The notes beneath the pieces were generated by a model. That model was not told the origin of the DNA. It did no database searches and saw only the letters and a program-made list of their open reading frames with translations. This document shows positions 11,415-21,795 of a DNA stretch of 64,000 bases, piece after piece. Numbering within the stretch: position 1 is the stretch's first letter; each line of letters begins with the position of its first letter. The position numbers and the translations under genes are program-made. The DNA comes from Hemileia vastatrix (lineage: Eukaryota > Basidiomycota > Pucciniomycetes > Pucciniales > Zaghouaniaceae), in contig JASXTE010000004.1 in NCBI GenBank assembly GCA_030280995.1, positions 42,967,297 through 43,031,296 of the forward strand. The letters are read 5' to 3'.

Positions 11415-11720
11415 GTTATTATAAATGAAGATGAAAAGGAGCAGAAACAAGAAGATGAGATAGCGAGATGAAAAGGAGCAGAATCAAATAGATGAAATGG
11501 GGAGAAATTCTGAGCCGATAGAATGAACAGGATGGGAAGAGAATGGAAGTGTGTAGAAAGGTAGAAGGCTGGGATATCCAGAAAGTTGTCCAAGATGTGG
11601 TTATCAAATATTGAGGATAAAAATGTCAGATAAGAGGTGAAAATTGACACGTAAAGTGTCTAATAACCCAATTATTAGCAAAAGTAATTGCGGAAGATAA
11701 TTGGGGTATGCAGATTATTT

Positions 11721-11742
11721 TCCGCAATTAATTTAATTGCGG
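11721..11742. promoter_or_regulatory. subterminal AT palindrome at the Myb/SANT-like end
   Basis: CCGCAATTAATTTAATTGCGG, nearly a perfect palindrome, lies about 25 bp inside the H1 right end and again at about 2347-2367 inside the H2 left end. Conservation in both copies suggests a functional end-recognition or hairpin site. Confidence 0.5.
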
Positions 11743-12515
11743 ATTGGTCAACATTGATACCCCCTAATATATGCCTATATAATTGAAATAAGTGAAATGA
11801 TATTAAGAATGGAAAAAAAATTATTATACTTACCAAGAGAATATCCTTTAACAAAATCAGGTCTCCAACCAAATCCAATCATGATACCACCCAACAAATT
11901 CATATTCCTTATAAGTAACCAATCCAAAGCCATTTGATAAAGAGTTATGATAAGATCGGATAGTTGATTAAAAGATTCATCTTTTACACCATCAAATGAA
12001 TGAACTTCCAAAATGAATTGAGCTTTATAAGTATTACTGATAACTGCAACAACTCAATCATCTCCAAATTTGGTTAGATATTTGATATCTTCTGGTAATT
12101 TTTTTGGATATTGATTTTTTTATCTACTTTAGTTTTATGAAAAAAAAGGTTTGGGATATGATAAAAAAAACTTTCACAGAGAATTTTTTTTTCAGATATC
12201 TTTTCTTCTGATTAGACTGATTATCTTTAATTTTTATTGATGATTTAGAAGATGAATTTTTTTTCAGAGATCTTTTCTTCTGATGAGACTGATTATCTTT
12301 AATTTTTTTTGATGATTTAGAAGAAGAATTTTTTTTTTCAGATATCTTTTATTCTGATAAGACTGATTATCATTAATTTTTTTTGATGATTTAGAAGATG
12401 ATTGTATTGAAGTTGATTTTGAAGAAGATGATAGAGATGATAAAGATGAAGATGATAAAGAGGATAAAGATAAAGATGATAGAGAAGTAAGGGGTGAATC
12501 TGAAGAAGAAGACAT

Positions 12516-13019
12516 TTTTTTGATCTGAAAAAAATTTAAATGTCAAAAAAAAATTCAACACATTTTTTTTAAAAAAAACTCACCTAATAATATCTTTTAA
12601 TATAAAATTTAAAGCAAAATCCTTTTAAAAAAAATTTAAAAAAAATTTTTAAAAAAAATATATATACAATAATTTTCAGTAAAATTTATTTCAAAAAAAA
12701 ACAATACAAAAGAAATCCTGAAGTTTGGTTATAAAAAACCTTCACAGAAAATCCTGAAAAAATAATTTAAAAAAATAAATAAATAAATAAATATAATCAG
12801 TAAAAGAAAAATCAAAACAAATAAATTAAATTAAAAAAAATTTAATTTAGTAAAATTTTTTGGAAGAAAAATTAAAAATTAAAATCTAAACCTTTTTTGT
12901 TTTGTAATTTACAGGGAAAGACCTTAACAGAATGTAAAAGATTTTTTTTTTCTAAAATTCTGCCAAAAAAAAAAAGAAAAAAATTACAAAAAACAAATTT
13001 TTAGTATGTCTTTTAGAAA
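12516..13019. other. A-rich upstream region of the H2 dioxygenase gene
   Basis: Poly-A and poly-AAAT-like sequence upstream (minus strand) of the Ser-rich N-terminus. No gene seen; it may hold the promoter of the Tet-like gene. Confidence 0.4.
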
Positions 13020-14930
13020 GTAGGTAACCCCTCTTTAACTGCCATAAAATTCACCTTTCCCCCCCTTATTTATCTGAAATCCCCTATAAAATCCCTCCCT
13101 CCTTGACTCAAAACCCCCCTCAAATCCCCTCCTTGCCTGCCTCAAAATCCCCCCTTTCCCCCCTCCTTAATTGCCTCAAAACCCCCCAAACCCCCCCTTT
13201 ACCCCTCATTATATGTCCCAAACCCCACTCTTTCCCCCCCTCTTTAGCCGCCTCAAAGGCCCCCCCTTTTAGGTCCCCCCCCTTATTGCTAACAATCGTT
13301 TTTTAAGGAGGAGGGGCTAGAGGTGGTTTAAGGGGACCTAAAAGGGGGGGAAGGGGGGATTCGAGGTGGCTAAAGAGTAGAGAAGGGGGGAGTGTTGAGG
13401 CACCTAAAGAGAGGGAAAGGGGGGTCATGAGGCGCCTAAAGACAGGGGAAGGTGGGGTCATGAGGCACCTAAAGAGGGGGGAAAGGGGGGATTTGGGACA
13501 GGTAAAGAGGGTGAACTAAGGGGGACATGAGGAAGGTAAAGAGAGGGAGAAGGAGTGTGTCAGTATAGTCTAGTATATAAGTATGATATAATAGTGTTTA
13601 TTTATGGTCCTACTACTTATTGATAAATGATTTAGTGATTAAACCTCAGGGGAAGACTAATAAAATAGTTATACTCAAATAAAACTCACAATACTTGGAT
13701 TTCAGTGCGTGCTAGTGGTGGAAAATAGATGAATAAAATATAGTTATAGCTTATATAAAGATAATATCAATTTATAATGGCTTTATAATATATTTCTAAA
13801 TGTTAATAATTGTATAGTAGTGTTTGTTGGAGTTGTAGTAATTGAATGATGATAAATAACCGTCGAAATCCCTCCTTACTTATACCCAAATCCACTGGAG
13901 TGCACAGACCTTCAATCCAGATGATGTCACTGCTATCCCCAGCAATTACAGCACTGTGAGGGCCCATCACCTCCCCATGGCGTCCACTTCAAGCAGTTTC
14001 AATACCCAGACCTCCAGTAGGGACCCTCCATCACTATTAATAATAACATAGGTCTATACCATAAATAGAAAATCCAGATAAAAGTGGATACCATAAAGAA
14101 ACAGGTAAAATAAACAGTCAAAAAGAGATTTAATGAAACTAAAAGCATATAAAGGAAACAAATAAAATTTCCAATCCCCCAATAACATCCCCAAGCATCC
14201 ACATTAACCCAAAAACATCCTTCCAACCCATAAATCCGTGAATAACCATCCAAGGAAGTAATTTTAGTTGTCCAAACTGGGTGTATGCGCCTGATATAGG
14301 TGTCTATGCTTCTGTAGGCGTTGTGAGTCCACTGATTTCGTCCATATGACCTAAAATAAGCAGAAAAACAAAGGTTATAGGCTATTAAGGGGCTAAAACC
14401 CACTTATATACCTAACTATACATAATATACTGCATATTTCACTGAATATGAGATTTATGTATACATATAAGCTTATGTATGTCAATAATTACTTCATATC
14501 ACTTAAGATAAGTATATTATGACTCCATCAACACCTTAATAAATATTATTAGGCCATGGATAAGCTATTTAAATTATTATAAGTTATATAATAGAATAAT
14601 AATTATATATATATATAATAAAATAATATATATTATTATTTTAACCTTATTTTTAAGATATAAGCTTAATCTACTTAAGGTTATCTTATTTTAAGCATAA
14701 GAAATACTCAGTCCTAAGGATATTTAAGCTGACAGAGTGACTTGAGGCAGGTAAAGAGAGAGGAAAAGTGGTGAAATGAGGCAGCTACAGAGAGTGAAGG
14801 TGAGAAAGAAAAAAGAAAAAAAAAGAGAAAAAAATTAGTCTAACCTTGAAAATAAAAAAAGAGGACTTACAAAAAAAAAAAAAAAAAAAGCAAAAAAAAA
14901 AATTCATGATTAGCAAATAAAAAACAAGAA
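13020..14930. repeat. C-rich/G-rich fold-back of H2, split by a solo LTR
   Basis: Bases 13040-13300 are extremely C-rich (CCCCCTCCTTGCCTCAAAA-type units) and 13305-13557 plus 14735-14830 are the G/A-rich counterpart (GGGGAAAGGGGGG, GAGGCACCTAAAGAG), centred near 13300. The arms could form a long imperfect hairpin, G-quadruplexes or triplex DNA. A similar structure is at 34320-35040 beside the third Harbinger copy; H1 lacks it. Confidence 0.65.
13558..14734. repeat. solo LTR (family Z), 1177 bp
   Basis: Starts TGTCAGTATAG and ends TTTAAGCTGACA, with inverted ends TGTCAG and CTGACA, flanked by a perfect 5 bp target duplication GAGTG (13553-13557, 14735-14739). It interrupts the purine arm of the H2 fold-back. 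No internal domain remains, so it is a recombination remnant of an LTR retrotransposon. The 134-codon frame on the minus strand (13999-14403) has no recognisable domain. Confidence 0.85.
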
Positions 14931-15032
14931 AAAAGAAAAAAAAAGACTTATCTGGTGAGATGAGTAGAGAAAATAAAATTAAACAAAATATTTGAGTGAT
15001 GTTTGAGGAGAGGATGAAAAGGATATGAGTGA

Positions 15033-18000
15033 CACAGGGGGGAAAAAAGGAGGACTGGTAGGCGAGTCATTTTTTTGAATTTTGGACTAACCTTGTTGTA
15101 ACCTGGTTATATTTCTGGGTAGGATTAAACTCATCTTTTTTACATATTTTTGATGCTATATACAGGTCTGATGCATGATAAAAGTAAAGAAGTTTATCTC
15201 ATTTCTTTAAAATAGACCATTATTAATTTTTTCAATTTCATTTCTTAATATATGTTCTGATAATTTTTTTTATTAATTTATATCAAATTTTTGGCCACTT
15301 TAAAATATTTTTATTTTGATTATTATAGACTTCTTAAGTTCCAAAAAATATTTATATTTGTTCAACTCTTTTTTTACACATATTATCTGGTTCAAATTTC
15401 CATACTATATGTACTTCAATCCACTTCCACATAATGAAATATTGAAATATGTAGAAAATTAAAAATAATTAGTACAAAGTAAAAATTATTGCTCAAATTT
15501 AATGAAAAAATATTTATTTATCATCTAAATTTTATATCCATTATTCATGAATAATGAAAGAAAATATTGGCCAGATTCCATAGGCATATTAAATTTTTTT
15601 TTAAATTTATGTCATTTTTAATATAAATTTTCAACAAGAGTGGATGATTTCTTTCCCATTCTTTGAGGCCCATTTTTTATTTTTTGACCTCAGGTAGATT
15701 AATCAAAGAAAATCTACCCCCCTTAGTTATAAAATCTTTCTCCACTCACTCTTTGTGCTCCACTAATAATAAAACCAAAAAAACCTTGAAAGCATTTATT
15801 GTATCCTATTTTGTACTCTTATATACACTCCATTCTATATGTTTAACTATCATCCCCCAGTGTGTCCTCTTCAAGATGCATAAATCCCATACATTTTTTT
15901 TTGCAAAGATCACACTTCCCCAATTTTTCACTGTCTTGAATTCCCTGTTCTACCCCCCAAATCCTATTTTTTCTGCTTGAATTACCCCCCACTTCTTTAC
16001 AATCCCTCATTTACCCCTGCAAAGATCTTTTTTTCACCCTCAGGATCCCTATTGCACCTCTACATTTTACGTTTTTCTCCACCGGCCTTTCCCATCTTTC
16101 CCCCCATAAATCCTTCTTGTCACCAAGTTACACTCTCACACCTCCACATTTTATGGTAAAAGTTCTTTAGAAACTCTTTTTTTCATTTGGCCTGATGTCT
16201 TATACCACCCCTCTAAAGTATTTTGTACTTACTCATGTAAAGTTTCAAGTCACATGCATCAAAGTGTTGCAGCATCACTTAGCTGCACGGGATCTCAGTT
16301 TTTTTCCTCCCCTTCACTCAAAAAATTGACTCTGGGCCTTGAAAACACAAGTCAGGTGCAGGAAAGTGTCCCGGCGACACTTCCTTGCACGTGACCTCAG
16401 TATTTTCATTGCACTTTTTTCTTCTCTTTAACTCAGTGCATTAGTAAACTGAATCACATATAATTTAATGTTTCTAAAGACCTTTTTTTAATGAAACTGG
16501 GGGGATGTAAGGGACTGTGTAAGACAGTAGAGTGAAGGGAAAAATATTGGGTGGGGCAAGGGGCTAGTATAGAAAATGAGTAATTTCAGAGGATGAAAAA
16601 GACAATGAGTATTGTTATAAATAAATTTAAAAGGAGGGCTTGTAGGGAAAAAAAGGAAAATTGATAGAGAAGGAGGGGGTTCAAGAGGTAAAAAAATTTG
16701 TGTAAGTAGAAGAGATTTAACACCCCATTGAGTAACTCAAGCGCCAGCAGGGGGGCACCTGCAGGGGCAAAAGAGGGGATTAAAAAGGGAAAAAAGGAGG
16801 ATACAGAGCTGTTACAGGAATTTTAAAAGTGATTTCTTCCTCCGCATATTTAATTTAAATAGTAAAGACATTATATAGAAAATTTAATTTAAGACTACCC
16901 AATACAATGATTCATTTTTTTAAAAAAAATTTTGCCTTAAAGATAAAGTATTTTCCCGGTATATGTATTTTGGAAAGACTATCATTTAATAAAAAAATTT
17001 CTAAGCTGACTGAATGTTTGAAAAACATTTTTGAATTCACCTTATATAATTCTTCACCTCATATTCCATTTTTTTCATCCACCAAAAAAAATAAATAAAT
17101 AGAGGTGATGAATTATCACCACAAAATTGTTAAAAAAACTTAACAAATGTAAATATTTTATTGGTACAAACAAAATGTGATGCATCAACTACATCAAGAT
17201 GCCTTAATTTATGATTTATGCAGAAGTAATAGTAGAACTTGTGAATTCTGATAAGCAAAAATTTCTGAGTTAGGTAAAAATAATTTGAAAAGGAGAAAAA
17301 AGGAAAAAATAATATAAAATAAATGTGGCAAAAAATTAGTGAACACCATATCTAGCACTTCAAAACATGGGGAAAAAAATTTAAATAAATCAATTTTTTA
17401 CAATTAAATCCTCAAAATCACTTGTTACACTAACTTTAAACAAGATATTGGTATCAAAAGCATGTCACATACTGAAGTTTATTAAAGAGTTAAAAATGCA
17501 AGATGAGAAAAACAGAAAAACCAAACTTAATAGAAAACAAAGAAAAATTGAAAGTGAAAAATTGCTAATGAGTCTATTACTTTATAAAAATCTTTTTAAA
17601 ATATTCCATTAAATTTAAAGAATTTAATGTGGTAAGATATTGTAGTTTTTTCCACTTTTATTTTTCAGAATAATTTGCAAAAAAAAAAATTTCTGAATCA
17701 TCAAGGGGATAAGTATGTTTATTTTTCTCATTTTTCAAAAATCAACAACTAATATGATTTTTTTTTCTAAAAAAATGTCATTTCAGGTCACAATTATTTT
17801 TTTTTACAAAATTTGATGTATGATAGATATAAAATCCTGAATAAAAAGCTGTAGTTATTTTTTTGTAAAAAATATTTTTTGGGGATATAACATCTTTCTT
17901 TTTTTTCCTACCTCTGTAATAGAAGACATAGCAGTTGAATCATTGCACCAGATAATTAAATATATATTTATAAATTAAAAATTCATGATCAGAACTATAA

Positions 18001-18479
18001 TATTCTTTTACAGCTCCTCATGCACAAAATAAGTAGATAATCAATATTTTATATAAAATTTAATAAATTTTTATCATAAATTCATTTTTAATAAAGATGA
18101 TCAATAAATACTGAAAATGAAATGTGCATCAAAGTTTAATATGTCCTTTACATCTATATAAAATATTTATTGTGTGTCCATGAAATATGTTCAGTATGAA
18201 TATATTTTGATCATTTTATATGGATATTTATATAACTATAGTATGTCTCTTTTAAGATATGCAAGATTCATCAACATTGAAAAAAGAATTAATTTATTTT
18301 CTTCCTTCTTGAGGTCATGATTTCAAGGAACAAAAAGAGGGAGGAAGTAGAAAAGAATTTTCAAAATATTTACTTGAAATTTTTCCACTCATACCCACCC
18401 CTACAATATTACTTCAAAGATTACTCCAGAAGACCTGAAAAATGACTTGATTGCAAGTCCTCATTTTTTCCCCCCTGTG
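15033..18479. mobile_element. 3.4 kb DNA transposon with CACAG ends, no evident transposase
   Basis: Terminal inverted repeats of about 45 bp: left CACAGGGGGGAAAAAAGGAG, right reading outward CACAGGGGGGAAAAAATGAG, both followed by GACT..., with AGTCATTTTT further in. Flanks are TGA (15030-15032, 18480-18482). Removing it restores a sequence matching H1 at about 7515-7545 inverted. The interior is AT-rich with a GC-richer patch near 16260-16400 and 16730-16780. No frame (15663-15980, 16907-17098) shows a transposase motif, so it is probably non-autonomous. The ends and the 3 bp duplication recall CACTA (EnSpm) elements, but the class is not certain. Confidence 0.8.
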
Positions 18480-18672
18480 TGATGAATGAAAAAAAAAATC
18501 ACTGACAAAATATGTGATTTCATGTTGAGCTGGTGAAAGAAAACCAATGAGGCATCCAAAAAAAAGATATTCACTGTAAATTCCAAAAAAAAGTGAATAT
18601 GCAACAAACCAAAATACCAAACAAAGTGAATAAAGTACACAAAGACAAAATTTGGAGAGTACGAAAAATATT

Positions 18673-19987
18673 TTAAAAGGGTGGTGAAGAGAAATGTTGG
18701 AGAGTAATAGGCATAATGGCAGAGCGTATGCCAGTTGAATGAATGTTTTGTGATTCAAGGGAGGGGAGAGCTTGTGCTGGTTCAGGATCATCTTCTTCAT
18801 AAAGATCATTCCACACATCCTTTAAATCAGCTAGTATATTGTGGAGTATAATTCAAGTCATGATCCAATGATTTGCAGTTTTGATCTCCAATTTTTATTT
18901 GAAATTGGATTCTGAGCTCCTGAAGACTAGAAAATCATCCCTTTAAAATACCTATAGCATGTTCAATTTGTACTTTTGATTGGGCAAGGTGATAATTAAA
19001 GGCAGTTTTGGGGTCACTTTCTAAACTTGCACCACGGAAAGCAGGTATAATGTACTTTCCACTTGCATATGCTGAGTCTGCAAGGAGGTATTGAGATTCG
19101 TCAAAGTATGAGTCAGGGGTTTGAGAAATCCTCATTTTTTGGAAGACAGAAGAGTCATGAAATGAGCCAGGGCAGCCACTACAAAAAGCAATAAATTTTT
19201 TATTGAAATCACATACAAGTTGAACGGCAATAGAGTATCTAGAAAGAAGATAAAAAATTAGTTTATGAAGGATGAGAAATTGGAGAAGATTTTGAAGAAA
19301 CATTTTTTTGAAATCAAAATAATGGTTTCCATCATAAGCAGGCTTTTGACTCAAAGGTATAGTTGTGCCATAAACAAATCCTACACAGCCAGGGAAACCT
19401 TCAACTTGCATTACTTGAGAGGATTCAAGTTGCTGTTCTGGATTTGGCCAAGCAAGTGTTTGAGACTTCAGGGAAAAAATAGCAATCATACAGCACTTGG
19501 TGTATAATATCACGGTACCATATCCTATGTTAAAGAGATTATCCAAAAATCTTACAGCAGCACCGTTTCCATTTGAGCCAAAGCAACATAGAGCAACGGC
19601 AAGTTGGATGGCAGGATTATGCTGTTTGTTATGGCAATTGTTATGAAAGATAGGATGATTGGAGATGAGTTGATAAAGTTTGAAGAAAGAATTGGGAGAA
19701 GTTCTAAAAATTTGGGTGAAGTTTAAATGAGGAATGTTGAGAATGGAGGCCAGATCATATCGGGGATCATGATAAAGATTTGGCCCCCTGGTGATGATGT
19801 AACACTTTTTGGAAAGAAAACACATATAAGATAAAGCATCTTCCAAATCAGAGTCAGATTTATAGTAAAGAACTAAAAGAAAAGTAATTGCATTCATTTT
19901 TAAGTGAAGTAGCTTCCTAGTAGAGAGGTGTTTTATTGTTGCCGGTGGAAGGGTTATGTGATGAGGGAAGTGGGAATTCACCGCCAA
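18673..19987 (-). pseudogene. HARBI1/PIF-type transposase of H2, inactive
   Basis: Close copy of 6046-7308. The frame spans 19987-18935 and continues past a TGA to about 18673. It is inactive: the first catalytic Asp is replaced (GFVYGTTIPLSQ, Asp to Tyr), the homologous start Met is Ile (PATIKHLS), and a frameshift lies after the shared TGA near 18895. The other catalytic residues remain (LLADSAYASG, QIEHAIG). The in-frame intron is recognisable between FDFKK and YSIAVQL. It reads outward from the H2 right end like the H1 gene from the H1 left end. Confidence 0.8.
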
Positions 19988-20178
19988 ATGTGCAGTTGGG
20001 GTGTGTAGATAGAAAAAAAATTTAGGTTTTTGCCACCAAAATTAAGTAGCATAGAGTGAGGAAAGACTTAAGGATGGCATCAGCAATAATGAGTCATGTT
20101 ACTTTCTTTCAAATCCATCATGGATGAGATGAGTTTAGGATCAGGAATTAGGAATGGAAATTGGGGTATAAGAGGCGG

Positions 20179-21273
20179 TGTAGACAATCCTATAGTACTA
20201 GCTTTAGGCCTTGACCAAGGGAGTTGGAGAAAAACCAGAGAGAAAATCCCCTGTCCCTTTAGAAAAATAGAGTGAGATTTACTTGCTAAAGTGAGTTGGT
20301 TCCTTTTTTGCTAAAGCTCCTTTTCAACACACTTGACTGCTTGATGAGCCAAGAAAGTAGTCACCAGATAGACTACCAGACCAAAGAACTGAAATGTAGA
20401 ACAAAGTCCACACCAGAGACAGCAAAGATACTTGATGTAGGCTGCAAATCCACACCAGAGACAGCAATAATACTTGCTATAGCTTGCAAGACTATAACAG
20501 AGAAAATAGTTGCCAAAGTTAAGTTAAATGAAGAACTTACTTGCAACAAACACAGCCAATTGTGGCCAGAAAACAGTGAAAACTGAGTGAGGAACAATGA
20601 TATCACCTCCGGATGGTTGTATGATGATTAAGGTTGCCCCAAACTGTCTTATTCACTATGAACACACAGACCACTAACTAAGAGCCCATGCGCACCCACC
20701 AATCTGGCACCTGTACCCGCCAAATTGCATAAAAAACCCTCCTGGAGCGCTCCCCAACCTCCTAAAACAGAGGCTGGCGGGCCGCCCAACGTCGGAGATG
20801 CCACCTGAAGCAGCCCGGCCTCCCTGAAGCCAGAAAACTAATAAAAACAACTAATCTACTTTGAAAAATTAGCTACAACTACTAAAACCTTTAAAACACG
20901 GAATTTCACTATAACAACATTGTGACATGAAATATATAGAGAAAAATTAGCTCTATCCAATGGTACTAAGCACTTAACCCTAAGGCTTAAGGTTAGCCCG
21001 TAAAACAAGAAAAACAAAATTAAACAGCAATCTTTTATAAATGAAAAATGAGTAAATGACCCCTTAAAACTTAGAATATGAAAAATGTCTTCTAGACATA
21101 AAATATAGAGAAAAACCAGGGCTATCCAATGATAGTACACACATACCCTCAGACCCAATATCCATGGAATAAAACCAGAAAAATACCCAATTCCTTAACA
21201 GATTTCAATTAAGACATGCACAAACAGCGCCAAATAACACAACAAAGGCCCCTGCCAATGTTGGAAGACCACA
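20179..21273. repeat. solo LTR of family X, copy 1
   Basis: 1095 bp, TGTAGACAATCC to GGAAGACCACA, flanked by 4 bp GCGG (20175-20178, 21274-21277). It splits the H2 terminal region: the sequence on both sides matches H1 5785-5830 continuously once removed. Inverted homologue at 42399-43449. Contains a GC-rich patch near 20740-20825. The orientation of the parent element is not known. Confidence 0.88.
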
Positions 21274-21414
21274 GCGGGATAATGCATTATTGTGGATTCC
21301 TTATCCACTAGTCCCGCGCTAGTGGATAAGAATCTTCCGCAAATAATAATGTTGGATCCCAGGAAAAAAAATTCCTGATCCCTAATTGCGGATCCCTGAA
21401 CTTTGATACCCCCT

Positions 21415-21763
21415 AATATATAATTTTAATTAATTAAATTTTAATTCCATTATAATTTTAATTTTTCAATTGTGATTATAATATAAATTTACAAATAATT
21501 AATTATCAATTTATTAATATTAAATGCATAAAAAATATACCATGATTTATAGAATATGATATATAATATGTTTGGTGTAAGTGTATAAATCATTTATTTA
21601 ATAATAAAATTAATATAATACTTATTTTACTTATTTTAATAAAATTTTTATATAATTTTATGATGTAATAAAAAATTATTTTAATTGCATAAAATACATC
21701 ACTTTATTCCCTCCAATAAAATATTATACATTTTACTGGGCTCTTCAGACAGCCTGGCTGACA
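21415..21763 (-). repeat. proximal part of the Gy2 3' LTR
   Basis: Starts (minus strand) with TGTCAGCCAGGCTG after the purine tract complementary to 21764-21776. It ends at the H2 insertion and matches the 5' LTR start at 31189 downwards. The first three bases, AAT, are the H2 target duplication. Confidence 0.85.
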
Positions 21764-21795
21764 CTCCCTCACTCTAAAAAAACAATAAAATAATG

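Larger units (their letters stand above)
5666..11765 (+). mobile_element. H1, 6.1 kb Harbinger-like transposon with a Tet-like dioxygenase gene
   Basis: Ends are AGGGGGTATCAATGTTCAGG on the left and, reading outward, AGGGGGTATCAATGTTGACC on the right; flanks are AAT (5663-5665, 11766-11768). When it is removed, the interrupted Tet-like exon of H2 is restored. It contains a D,D,E transposase gene (6046-7308, +), a Tet-like dioxygenase exon (8536-9164, +), a minisatellite (9472-9905) and a convergent Myb/SANT-like gene (11414-10014, -). The same order in H2 shows that the dioxygenase is a regular part of the element and not a chance neighbour. Each gene except the dioxygenase exon has at least one stop, so autonomy of this exact copy is doubtful. 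Confidence 0.85.
5043..12515 (-). pseudogene. Tet-like 2OG-Fe(II) dioxygenase gene of H2, split by insertion of H1
   Basis: Likely encodes a TET/JBP-related oxygenase acting on modified bases in DNA; the family assignment is from remembered motifs. Exon 1 runs 12515-11834. It starts with a Ser-rich tail (MSSSSDSPLTSLSSLSLSS), then about three basic repeats of about 25 residues containing KDNQS.QKKR (12175-12415), then a conserved block ending GFGWRPDFVKGYSLG. A 59 bp intron (11833-11775, GTAAGT to TATAG) follows. Exon 2 begins at 11774 and continues at 5662 after the 6.1 kb H1 insertion (TSD AAT). Reading across the intron and insertion gives a continuous frame, which confirms the structure. 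Lesions are a frameshift and TGA within exon 1, a TGA after FGDD, a TGG to TAG change in exon 2 soon after AQKDE, and H1 itself. The stop codon is at 5043-5045. Confidence 0.72.
2323..21414 (-). mobile_element. H2, Harbinger-like transposon carrying a Tet-like gene, with four nested insertions
   Basis: The ends are AGGGGGTATCAATGTTCAGG on the left and, reading outward, AGGGGGTATCAAAGTTCAGG on the right, flanked by AAT (2320-2322, 21415-21417). The flanking LTR sequence reads through when the element is removed. It contains, left to right, a Myb/SANT-like gene (+), a minisatellite, a Tet-like dioxygenase gene (-), a C/G-skewed fold-back and a DDE transposase gene (-). Nested in it are H1 (5666-11765), a solo LTR (13558-14734), a CACAG element (15033-18479) and an X solo LTR (20179-21273). 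The net length without these is about 7.26 kb. All three genes are damaged, so this copy is probably not autonomous. Confidence 0.85.

Noticed and set aside
15663..15980. 105-codon frame in the CACAG element as a transposase
   Set aside because: No acidic triad or other motif; low-complexity composition.
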